NCBI GenBank assembly: GCA_021730835.1
Contig: JAKFYP010000106.1
Coordinates: 1 to 5,087, forward strand
Length of the DNA: 5,087 nt
Direction of reading: 5' to 3'
From: Alphaproteobacteria bacterium
GTDB taxonomy: Bacteria; Pseudomonadota; Alphaproteobacteria; Rickettsiales; UBA998
Shown here: positions 1-5,021 of the stretch, piece after piece
Numbering within the stretch: position 1 is the first letter of the stretch
How the letters are laid out: every line of letters starts with the position of its first letter
Notes under the pieces: model-generated
What the model was told of the DNA's origin: nothing
What the model saw: only the letters and a program-made list of their open reading frames with translations
Databases searched by the model: none
Translations under genes and position numbers: made by a program

Positions 1-117
1 ATCTTTATCGTTGGCCAGCATCCCACAGGTGGATGCTGTATCTTTATCGTTGGCCAGCATCCCACAGGTGGATGCTGTATCTTTATCGTTGGCCAGCATC
101 CCACAGGTGGATGCTGG
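1..117. repeat. Three tandem copies of a 39-bp hairpin-forming unit
   Basis: Copies lie at 1-39, 40-78 and 79-117. The first two are identical and the third differs only in its last base (G for T). Each unit contains an inverted repeat, CAGCATCC, then a 7-base loop CACAGGT, then GGATGCTG (16-38 in copy 1). In copy 3 the arm extends by one more pair. The array begins at the window edge, so it may continue to the left. There are no unique spacers, so this is not a CRISPR array. The same AGCATCC/GGATGCT hairpin core with a related loop occurs at 3631-3657, so the unit belongs to a dispersed palindromic family. The array lies beyond the 3' end of the metal-transport operon. A role is not evident; mRNA stabilisation or simple slippage expansion are possible. 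Confidence 0.95.
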
Positions 118-143
118 CAGGGGAAGGTCGGGAGGGGGGTGTT

Positions 144-174
144 AAAAGCCATTACGCAGTTATCAATGGTTTTT
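144..174. terminator. Candidate bidirectional intrinsic terminator downstream of the ATPase gene
   Basis: AAAAGCCATT (144-153) can pair with AATGGTTTTT (165-174), with one G-T wobble and an 11-base loop. On the plus strand the stem runs into a T-rich tract (170-180). On the minus strand the second arm ends in CTTTTAAC. This is the expected place to end the minus-strand operon, whose stop codon is at 247-249. The stem holds few G/C pairs, so strength is uncertain. Confidence 0.35.
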
Positions 175-184
175 ATTTTTGATG

Positions 185-220
185 CCCTCCCCCTAACCCC
201 CTCCCGCAAGCGGGGGGGGG
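185..220. repeat. C-run/G-run palindromic repeat (REP-like)
   Basis: A run of C-rich sequence with TAA interruptions leads into a hairpin. Bases 197-206 pair with 211-220 through a CAAG loop, giving ten pairs including one T-G wobble. The G arm is an uninterrupted G run. Sequences of this CCCTCCCCCTAACCCC type are, from memory, a common dispersed non-coding repeat in Gram-negative genomes. Neither side carries a T tract, so I do not call it a terminator. Another G-rich stretch (129-139) could pair with its C-rich part (185-193) as an alternative fold. It sits between the ATPase stop codon and the AT-rich hairpin. Confidence 0.55.
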
Positions 221-246
221 ATGGTGCAATGGTATCCCTTTAAACG

Positions 247-2817
247 CTATATTCTCTTATCCCACCATTTCTCCAGTTCCATCACAGCCATCAGAAGCGA
301 TGCTGCCAGCAGCAGCCAGACCCATTCCGCAGGTGAGACCGGTGCGATGCGCAGTGCATGCGAGACGCCGGGAATATGCATAGCGGCGATGTGCAACGCC
401 TGCGCAGCAATGACGGAGAAGATCAGAAACGGATTAGCCAGAAAGCGCTGGTGAAACACCGAATGATGCTCCGAACGGCTGTTAAAACACTGAAAATTCT
501 CGAAGAGTACGAAGAGCAGCAGGAGAAGATTACGCGCTTCGTCTTCTGCATAGCCCTGCTCAAGCAGCCACCAGAACAGCAAAAAACCGCCGCCGCCCAT
601 TACAGCGGTGGAATGCAGAATGCGCCTGAGCATCACACGGTCGAAGATCGGCTCTTTGGGCTTACGTGGCTTGTAGCGCAGTTCGTCGCCTTCGGCTTGC
701 TCACACGCAAGCGCCACGTCCTGAATGCCGTTGGTGACGAGGTTGAGCCACAGGAGCTGCACGGCGAAGAGCGGCATCGGCGTGCCGATCAGCATAGCAA
801 GCAGAAACAGCACTACCTCCGCCGCGCCGGTAGACGTCAGCATAAAAATCACCTTGCGGATATTGGCGTAGGCCACGCGCCCCTCGCGGATACCTGCCAC
901 AATGGAGGAAAAATTGTCATCGGTGAGAATGATATCGGCGCTTTCCTTAGCCACATCCGTGCCCTTCCTGCCCATCGCCACTCCGACATGGGCGTGTTTG
1001 AGTGCGGGCGCGTCATTCACTCCATCGCCGGTGACGGCCACGAAATGGCCATTACGCGCCAGCGACAAAACAATCGCCAGCTTCTGTGTCGGTTCCACAC
1101 GGGCATAGATACGCGCATTCCGTGTGAGTTGATCAAGCGCCGCTTCGCCCTGTTCTTCGGCCTGACACACGTCCACGCCAGTCACCACCTGAGATCCATC
1201 CACTTCCAGACCTGCATGGCGGGCGATGACGGTGGCTGTCTTCGGATCGTCACCGGTGACCATCGCCACCTCGATCCCGGCATCGCGGCAATCCTTGATA
1301 GCTTGCGGCACTTCCGGGCGGATAGGGTCTTGCATTCCCGCCATGCCGAGGAAGGTCAGATTGACAAGATGATGGTGGCCGTACCCGCCTTCTGCTGCCG
1401 TTCCTATTGTGCCTTCCGCGAAGGCCAGAACGCGCAGGCCCTGAGAGGTAAGCACCTCTTTCTGTTCTGTGAGCGCACCCGCGTCTACAGGGACATCATT
1501 TCCGGCCACATCCATGCGGTCACACATGGCGATCAGCGCTTCCGGCGCGCCCTTCACAAAGATGTGCACGGCGTTCTCGCTCTCATGGAAGGAAGCGGCA
1601 TATTTCAGATCAGGCTCATAGGGAATGCGTGATACCAGCGGATAATCCTCCTGAATTTCCTCCCGGCGCACGCCACCCTTATGCGCGGCGGCCAGCAGCG
1701 CCACGTCAACCGTATCGCCCATGCAGCGTAAGCCATCCGCCTCGCGCAACAGACGGCCCTCATTTGGCAGCGCCGCAGCACGAAACAGCCGAAACGCACG
1801 GATACCGGCTTCCGCTCCGTTTTCCCGGATTCGGCAAGCGGCGATATCGTGGCCGGTATCACAGGTTAGCTCCGAGCCGTCCGGCAACATTATGTCGGTG
1901 ACGGTAAGTTCGTTCATCGTCAGCGTGCCGGTTTTATCGGTGGCAATCATGGTGCAGGAGCCAAGCGACTCCACGGCTGGCATGTGCCGGGAAATGACGT
2001 TCACCTTAGCCATACGCCGCATGGCGATGGCCAACGCCACGGAAATGGCGATGGGCAGACCTTCCGGTATGGCACTCACCGTCAGCCCCACTGACATCAT
2101 GAACAGTTCCTTGATCTCCATGCCGCGCAAGCCGCCGATGGAAACCAGCACGGCGATAGCGACACCGACAACAACGGCGATATTGCGCGTGAAACGCTTC
2201 ATGCGGATCATCAGCGGTGGTTCGGAAATCGAGCGTTTGGCGATCTGTTCCGCGATCCGGCCAATCTCCATGCGAAGTCCGGTGGCAGTGACAATGCCCT
2301 GTCCGCGCCCACGCGTCACCACACTTCCGGCGAAACAGGCCGTATCCTTCGCCTTTTTCACCGGCATGGATTCCCCGGTCAGCAGCGACTCGTCGCATTG
2401 GAGATCGGTGCATCCCAATAATTTCAGATCGGCGGGAACGCGGCTGCCCGCTTCCAGCAACATCAGGTCGCCGGGCACAAGATGGCATGCGTCGATTTCC
2501 TGCTGCATTCCGTCGCGGATCACGGTAGCATGTGGCTGTTCCAGTTTTTTGAGCGCCGCCGCTGCTCTTCCTGCCGAATATTCCTGCACCGCGCCGATGA
2601 TGCCGTTAATCAGCAGCACTACGCCGATGAAGACGGTGTCCTTAATATCACTCAGGAAAAGGGATACCACCGCCGCCAGCAGGAGGATATAAATCAGCGG
2701 ATTCAGGAACTGCTTGAAAAACAAGAAGGCCAGCGACGGAGAACGGGTCCCCGGCAGAGCGTTGGGGCCGTGTTCGACTAAAAGCGCTTGTGCTTGCCGG
2801 GTGGTCAATCCTGTCAT
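247..2817 (-). CDS. P-type cation-transporting ATPase (P2-like, HAD-IC family), ion unknown
   Basis: An 856-residue ATP-driven cation pump of the inner membrane, full length for P2-type pumps. The N-terminal cation-ATPase domain (about 1-35) leads into M1-M2 (about 38-78). The actuator domain carries TGES (147-150). M3-M4 (about 211-262) include PEGL (251-254). The phosphorylation motif DKTGTLT (294-300) has catalytic Asp294. The nucleotide domain has KGAPE (422-426), and DPIRP (497-501), TGDD (521-524) and TGDGVNDAP (596-604) complete the HAD fold. M5-M10 fill about 654-848. Compared with the SERCA calcium pump, the M4 Glu (252) and M5 Glu (667) are kept. The M5 Asn is Gly664 and the M6 motif is NLVTNGIQD (692-700), with Asn696 where SERCA has Asp. 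Calcium, magnesium, manganese or iron are all open. The start was chosen as the ATG overlapping the VIT stop codon in TAATG, with AAGGAG 11 bases upstream. The open frame extends 110 codons further upstream, but only as a shadow of the VIT gene. Family certain, ion not. Confidence 0.95.
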   Translation of the reverse strand: MTGLTTRQAQALLVEHGPNALPGTRSPSLAFLFFKQFLNPLIYILLLAAVVSLFLSDIKDTVFIGVVLLINGIIGAVQEYSAGRAAAALKKLEQPHATVIRDGMQQEIDACHLVPGDLMLLEAGSRVPADLKLLGCTDLQCDESLLTGESMPVKKAKDTACFAGSVVTRGRGQGIVTATGLRMEIGRIAEQIAKRSISEPPLMIRMKRFTRNIAVVVGVAIAVLVSIGGLRGMEIKELFMMSVGLTVSAIPEGLPIAISVALAIAMRRMAKVNVISRHMPAVESLGSCTMIATDKTGTLTMNELTVTDIMLPDGSELTCDTGHDIAACRIRENGAEAGIRAFRLFRAAALPNEGRLLREADGLRCMGDTVDVALLAAAHKGGVRREEIQEDYPLVSRIPYEPDLKYAASFHESENAVHIFVKGAPEALIAMCDRMDVAGNDVPVDAGALTEQKEVLTSQGLRVLAFAEGTIGTAAEGGYGHHHLVNLTFLGMAGMQDPIRPEVPQAIKDCRDAGIEVAMVTGDDPKTATVIARHAGLEVDGSQVVTGVDVCQAEEQGEAALDQLTRNARIYARVEPTQKLAIVLSLARNGHFVAVTGDGVNDAPALKHAHVGVAMGRKGTDVAKESADIILTDDNFSSIVAGIREGRVAYANIRKVIFMLTSTGAAEVVLFLLAMLIGTPMPLFAVQLLWLNLVTNGIQDVALACEQAEGDELRYKPRKPKEPIFDRVMLRRILHSTAVMGGGGFLLFWWLLEQGYAEDEARNLLLLLFVLFENFQCFNSRSEHHSVFHQRFLANPFLIFSVIAAQALHIAAMHIPGVSHALRIAPVSPAEWVWLLLAASLLMAVMELEKWWDKRI

Positions 2818-3578
2818 TACATTAGCCACTCCTTCAGCCCGTGGCCGATGCCATAGGCTGCCGACGCTGCAATGCCGCCCGCGAGGAAGGTTTCCAGCAT
2901 GCAGCGCCGGGTTGACGCTCGCGTCATCTTCGCCCGGCCTATGCCGATGGCGACGAAGGCCAGCGCCGTCGCCACGCAGCTTGTGGCGAAACCAGACGCG
3001 GCATTGTCGAAGGTAAACAGCAGATAGGGAAAGAGAGGAACGATGCCGACCGCAACGAAAGCGAAGAAGGTCACCAGCGCCGCATGGAGTGGCTTGATGG
3101 ATATGGGCGACAGACCCCATTCCTCGCGGATCATGACATCCACCCACCAGTTACGGTTGCTGGTCACCGTTTCCACAATACGCTCCAATGGCTCACCCTC
3201 GAAACCTTTGCCACGGAATATCTGGCGGATTTCCTCTTTCTCTCCTTCAGGGATCAGGTCAATATGTTCCTGTTCTTCCCGGTATGCCGCTTGCAGTTGC
3301 TCGCGCTCGCTTTTCACGCCCAGATAATTGCCGATCGCCATGCTAAGTCCATCTGCGACCAGATTGGAAAAACCGAGGATAATGACGATCAGGCCGGGAA
3401 GGCTCGCACCCGATGAGCCCGCAATGATGGCGAAGGTGGTGATGCAGCCGTCCATACCGCCCAGCACCGCATCACGTAAGTGCAGTCGTGCCAGCGGCGG
3501 CTTACCGTTAATCCGCACCCGCACTCCCTCCGGTGTATGCTCCTGATGTAATGCGTCAAGCGTCATGTCTCGTTTCAT
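2817..3578 (-). CDS. VIT1/CCC1-family iron/manganese transporter
   Basis: A 253-residue membrane protein of the vacuolar iron transporter family. Members move ferrous iron and/or manganese out of the cytoplasm, into vacuoles in plants and yeast and across the inner membrane in bacteria. The hallmark first helix is at 35-56 (RDAVLGGMDGCITTFAIIAG, with Asp43). The second helix (about 61-86) contains SNLVADGLSMAIGNYLG. A Glu-rich cytoplasmic segment (about 90-155) has acidic residues at 101, 102, 104, 113, 115, 116, 152 and 153 and Met149. This matches the metal-binding domain seen in plant VIT1. Three more helices follow (about 164-189, 197-215, 229-248), making the usual five. The first ATG was chosen because AGAGG precedes it, although the 3-base spacing is tight; Met5 (3566) is an alternative with a weaker site. 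It is the first gene of a minus-strand operon with the P-type ATPase, which starts on its last base. The metal (Fe or Mn) cannot be told from sequence. Confidence 0.93.
   Translation of the reverse strand: MKRDMTLDALHQEHTPEGVRVRINGKPPLARLHLRDAVLGGMDGCITTFAIIAGSSGASLPGLIVIILGFSNLVADGLSMAIGNYLGVKSEREQLQAAYREEQEHIDLIPEGEKEEIRQIFRGKGFEGEPLERIVETVTSNRNWWVDVMIREEWGLSPISIKPLHAALVTFFAFVAVGIVPLFPYLLFTFDNAASGFATSCVATALAFVAIGIGRAKMTRASTRRCMLETFLAGGIAASAAYGIGHGLKEWLM
2829..2834 (-). promoter_or_regulatory. Ribosome binding site for the ATPase gene, inside the VIT coding end
   Basis: The minus strand reads AAGGAG here, 11 bases before the ATPase ATG (2815-2817). It lies within the last codons of the VIT gene, whose stop codon (2817-2819) overlaps that ATG by one base. 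This favours starting the ATPase at 2817 and suggests coupled translation. The spacing is somewhat long. Confidence 0.6.
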
Positions 3579-3598
3579 AAGCCTCTACAGCTAATTAA

Positions 3599-3618
3599 CT
3601 TTATGCTTGCGCATAAAG
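3599..3618. promoter_or_regulatory. Perfect 8-bp inverted repeat upstream of VIT: operator or leader hairpin
   Basis: CTTTATGC (3599-3606) and GCATAAAG (3611-3618) are perfect inverted repeats separated by four bases, 21 bp upstream of the VIT start codon. On the transcribed (minus) strand the loop reads GCAA, a stable GNRA tetraloop closed by a C-G pair. It could therefore be a DNA operator for a dimeric regulator or an RNA hairpin in the leader. It has no T tract. It does not obviously match the Fur, Irr or RirA sites I know, so no regulator is named. Confidence 0.5.
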
Positions 3619-3630
3619 GCAGTACGCCGC

Positions 3631-3657
3631 ATGAGCATCCATTTGTGGGATGCTCAT
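3631..3657. repeat. Single copy of the AGCATCC hairpin family
   Basis: ATGAGCATCC (3631-3640) and GGATGCTCAT (3648-3657) form a perfect 10-bp stem with a 7-base loop. On the minus strand the loop reads CACAAAT. The units at 1-117 have the loop CACAGGT on the plus strand between the same AGCATCC/GGATGCT arms. On the plus strand the hairpin is followed by CTTTTATA, so it could stop transcription heading right, but no plus-strand gene lies to its left in this interval. Confidence 0.75.
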
Positions 3658-3659
3658 CT

Positions 3660-3667
3660 TTTATATA
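3660..3667 (-). promoter_or_regulatory. Possible -10 element for the VIT-ATPase operon
   Basis: The minus strand reads TATATAAA here, a good -10 match about 85 bases before the VIT start codon. No convincing -35 hexamer stands 16-18 bases upstream. If used, transcription would start inside the hairpin at 3631-3657, and the leader would carry the inverted repeat at 3599-3618. Confidence 0.25.
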
Positions 3668-3741
3668 ACACAGCATCCCTGCGCACGTTTCCGCTTTTAC
3701 CTCGAAAAATGTAATAACAGCAGCCAGTACGGAAGTCACTA

Positions 3742-3904
3742 TGAGACCATTGCATCACTCGTCATTGCGACCCTGACCCTGAGCGTAGCGAAGGGGAAGC
3801 AATCCAGTCAAAATAAATTTTTGTTTTCGCTGGATTGCTTCGTCGCCTTCGGCTCCTCGCAATTGACGAAAATAGCGGTGTTTTCGAGTGATGCAATGGT
3901 CTCA
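3742..3904. mobile_element. 163-bp nested palindrome, MITE-like mobile repeat
   Basis: The outer arms are a perfect 20-bp inverted repeat (3742-3761 and 3885-3904). Inside are a second pair with one extra base (GTCATTGCGA, 3761-3770; TCGCAATTGAC, 3857-3867) and a perfect 12-bp inner pair GAAGCAATCCAG/CTGGATTGCTTC (3796-3807, 3830-3841). These surround an AT-rich loop (3808-3829). Between the left arms is a smaller motif, CCCTGAGCGTAGCGAAGGG (3777-3795), that is itself partly palindromic. The GTCATTGCGA...GAAGCAATCC pattern is, from memory, a dispersed intergenic palindrome seen in many bacteria, including Rickettsiales-like genomes. It encodes no transposase and would need one supplied in trans. 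I see no clear target-site duplication. The outer 20-bp arms may be an older element into which the inner palindrome inserted. Confidence 0.7.
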
Positions 3905-4138
3905 GAGGTCTATTGCAAGGGATGCTCGCTGGCTGAAATCCAGCAATCGGAATGCTGGCGGCATCCAACCCGCGTGAGGGTTGATCCCGAAGAACTGATT
4001 TACGAAGATGTGCAGAATCACAAGCGTAATGTGACCAGCCCCTTTCAGCGGGATGGCGAAAAAAAGACCTCATCGCCAAGCGACAGGGTTATCGTCCTTC
4101 CGAAGCAGCCTAAACTGATCAAACACGTTACCAAATAA
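3896..4138 (+). CDS. Doubtful 80-residue open frame, unrecognised
   Basis: An ATG inside the right arm of the palindrome opens an 80-codon frame ending in TAA. The frame is also open further upstream to 3650, but that part runs through the palindrome and is not credible coding. The product is hydrophilic, with cysteines at 7, 10 and 20 (CKGC near the start) and a basic, proline-containing C-terminus. There is no membrane segment and no domain I recognise. No ribosome binding site is apparent before the ATG, and its first 30 codons overlap hairpin repeats. It may be a chance frame, or the 3' remnant of a gene interrupted by the palindrome. The part after about 3983 is the least repeat-like. 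Confidence 0.2.
   Translation: MVSEVYCKGCSLAEIQQSECWRHPTRVRVDPEELIYEDVQNHKRNVTSPFQRDGEKKTSSPSDRVIVLPKQPKLIKHVTK
3920..3982. repeat. Cluster of small nested and alternative hairpins
   Basis: GGATGC (3920-3925) pairs with GCATCC (3961-3966). Inside it CCAGCA (3940-3945) pairs with TGCTGG (3953-3958). GCTGG (3928-3932) could instead pair with CCAGC (3940-3944), so the two inner folds exclude each other. Directly after comes AACCC (3967-3971) with GGGTT (3978-3982). The CAGCA/GGATGC words resemble the hairpin family at 1-117 and 3631-3657, suggesting a degenerate relative. AGGGATGCT (3918-3926) is also the reverse complement of AGCATCCCT (3672-3680), on the far side of the large palindrome. Confidence 0.5.
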
Positions 4139-4222
4139 AAATAGATATATACTACAGTGTGATGAGTGATGCCGCTACCTGCTAGCTTTGCATCAACTCT
4201 ATACCCCACCAACCTTATCCTA

Positions 4223-4228
4223 TATAAT
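4223..4228 (+). promoter_or_regulatory. TATAAT -10 element directly before the Rrf2 gene
   Basis: A consensus TATAAT ends four bases before the ATG at 4233, and no Shine-Dalgarno sequence lies between. If it is the real -10, transcription would start at or very near the ATG, giving a leaderless or almost leaderless mRNA. No good -35 hexamer is visible at the right distance, which would fit an activated or autoregulated promoter but weakens the call. Confidence 0.35.
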
Positions 4229-4232
4229 TTCC

Positions 4233-4643
4233 ATGAAAGCCAAATATGCGTTAAGGGCGCTGATGGTGATGGCAAGAAACGAGAAAAAAATGCTCGCGAG
4301 TAAATCCATCGCTCAGGCTGCCGACGTTCCGCAGAAGTTTCTCGATAACATTCTGCAACAGCTTCGGCACCAGGGGTTGGTGGATAGTAAGCGTGGGATT
4401 TTTGGCGGATATTTCTTAGCCAAGCCTTCATCGGAAATCATGGTGGGTGATTTAATCCGCATGATTGATGGCCCTCTAGCACCCATCCGGTGCGCCAGTG
4501 TTACGGCGTATCAGAAGTGCGATGATTGCCCCGATGAGAATGCGTGCGAGATACGCAAAACAATGGTGGAGGTGCGAAATGCAATTGCGAATGTGCTCGA
4601 TGGAAAATCAATCCGTGATTTAACGGGTCTTGGTATCGTCTAA
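4233..4643 (+). CDS. Rrf2-family transcriptional regulator with Fe-S-type cysteine cluster
   Basis: A 136-residue DNA-binding regulator of the Rrf2 family (relatives IscR, NsrR, RirA, CymR). The N-terminal winged helix-turn-helix starts MKAKYALRAL. The recognition region is around 24-50 (SIAQAADVPQKFLDNILQQL), followed by the wing with GIFGGYFLAKP (55-65). A dimerisation helix leads to a cysteine cluster at Cys87, Cys96, Cys99 and Cys105, where family members bind a 2Fe-2S or 4Fe-4S cluster. Four cysteines are present where IscR uses three plus a histidine. The C-terminus (VLDGKSIRDL) is also typical. The ATG at 4233 fits the family N-terminus. A longer frame beginning with TTG at 4188 adds 15 residues unlike the family. 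There is no ribosome binding site, but a TATAAT lies four bases upstream. It points away from the VIT-ATPase operon, 654 bp distant. Signal and targets are unknown; iron, Fe-S status or nitric oxide are the usual ones. Confidence 0.92.
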   Translation: MKAKYALRALMVMARNEKKMLASKSIAQAADVPQKFLDNILQQLRHQGLVDSKRGIFGGYFLAKPSSEIMVGDLIRMIDGPLAPIRCASVTAYQKCDDCPDENACEIRKTMVEVRNAIANVLDGKSIRDLTGLGIV

Positions 4644-4663
4644 TCAGGAGTAAAATAATCTTT

Positions 4664-5021
4664 AAGATACGGTTTTCATGCAAATCCGTAAACGGGATAG
4701 GTGCGCCTTAAAGACACCGAACTGCGCCAGCTGCTTGGTGATGCTCAGTATTGGCTGGAACACAAAACCTATCCCATCAGCGACTTGGCCGTGATTTTTC
4801 ACCATCGGCTGGTGAAGATTCACTTGTTCCCCAACGGTAACGGCAGGCACGCCCGTATGTGCGCGGATGTTATCGTTGCCAAGTTCGGCGGCGAAAAACT
4901 TAGTTGGGGTGGCAACTCCGACCTCACCAAGCCAGATGAAATCCGCTCGCGCTATATCGCCGCCCTGCGTGAAGCAGACGGCGGCAATTATGAGCCGCTG
5001 CTGGCATTTGCTAGGTCATAG
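4664..5021 (+). pseudogene. Remnant of a Fic-domain 'mobile mystery protein B' gene
   Basis: The frame from 4701 (GTG) to the TAG at 5019-5021 encodes 106 residues with a Fic motif HLFPNGNGRHAR (residues 41-52), preceded by FHHRLVKI and ending YIAALREADGG...LLAFARS. These match, from memory, the C-terminal half of the Fic-like 'mobile mystery protein B', which is usually near 200 residues. A piece of the preceding segment is readable in another frame at 4664-4708 (KIRFSCKSVNGIGAP, resembling the family's GKFR..EKNIG..P). It ends at a TAA (4709-4711), so a one-base frameshift lies near 4700-4711. The N-terminal 90 or so residues are missing and the Rrf2 gene ends only 20 bases before. The usual HPF of Fic proteins is HLF here. 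No ribosome binding site precedes 4701. The usual partner gene (mobile mystery protein A) is absent. Most likely a dead, truncated gene left by a mobile element. A shortened expressed product is possible but unsupported. Confidence 0.75.

Noticed and set aside
1..117. CRISPR array
   Set aside because: Copies are directly adjacent with no unique spacers, and no cas gene is nearby.
197..220. Strong intrinsic terminator for the ATPase operon
   Set aside because: The GC-rich hairpin lacks a following T tract on the minus strand, where the sequence is GGGGTTAGGGGG. The AT-rich hairpin at 144-174 is the better candidate.
358..1632. 424-codon plus-strand open frame
   Set aside because: Lies entirely antisense to the P-type ATPase, whose motifs are unmistakable in the minus frame. 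The predicted protein is rich in His and Arg with no recognisable domain.
1721..2692. 323-codon plus-strand open frame
   Set aside because: Antisense shadow of the ATPase M1 to phosphorylation domain region; low-complexity Ser/Arg/Pro composition.
2818..3147. 110-residue N-terminal extension of the ATPase frame
   Set aside because: It overlaps the VIT coding region in another frame, is unlike P-type N-termini, and the ATG at 2817 has a Shine-Dalgarno sequence and matches the family start.
3762..4079. 105-codon minus-strand open frame
   Set aside because: Runs through the nested palindrome and hairpin cluster; Arg/Ser-rich translation typical of repeats read as protein.
4188..4232. Upstream TTG start for the Rrf2 gene
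   Set aside because: The 15 extra residues do not resemble Rrf2 N-termini, and they would place the TATAAT inside the coding region.
4045..4431. 128-codon minus-strand open frame
   Set aside because: Antisense to the N-terminal half of the Rrf2 gene and without recognisable features.
4668..4690. Hairpin as a terminator for the Rrf2 gene
   Set aside because: The stem has a central mismatch and is not followed by a T tract. It also lies within the readable remnant of the Fic gene, so it is probably incidental.
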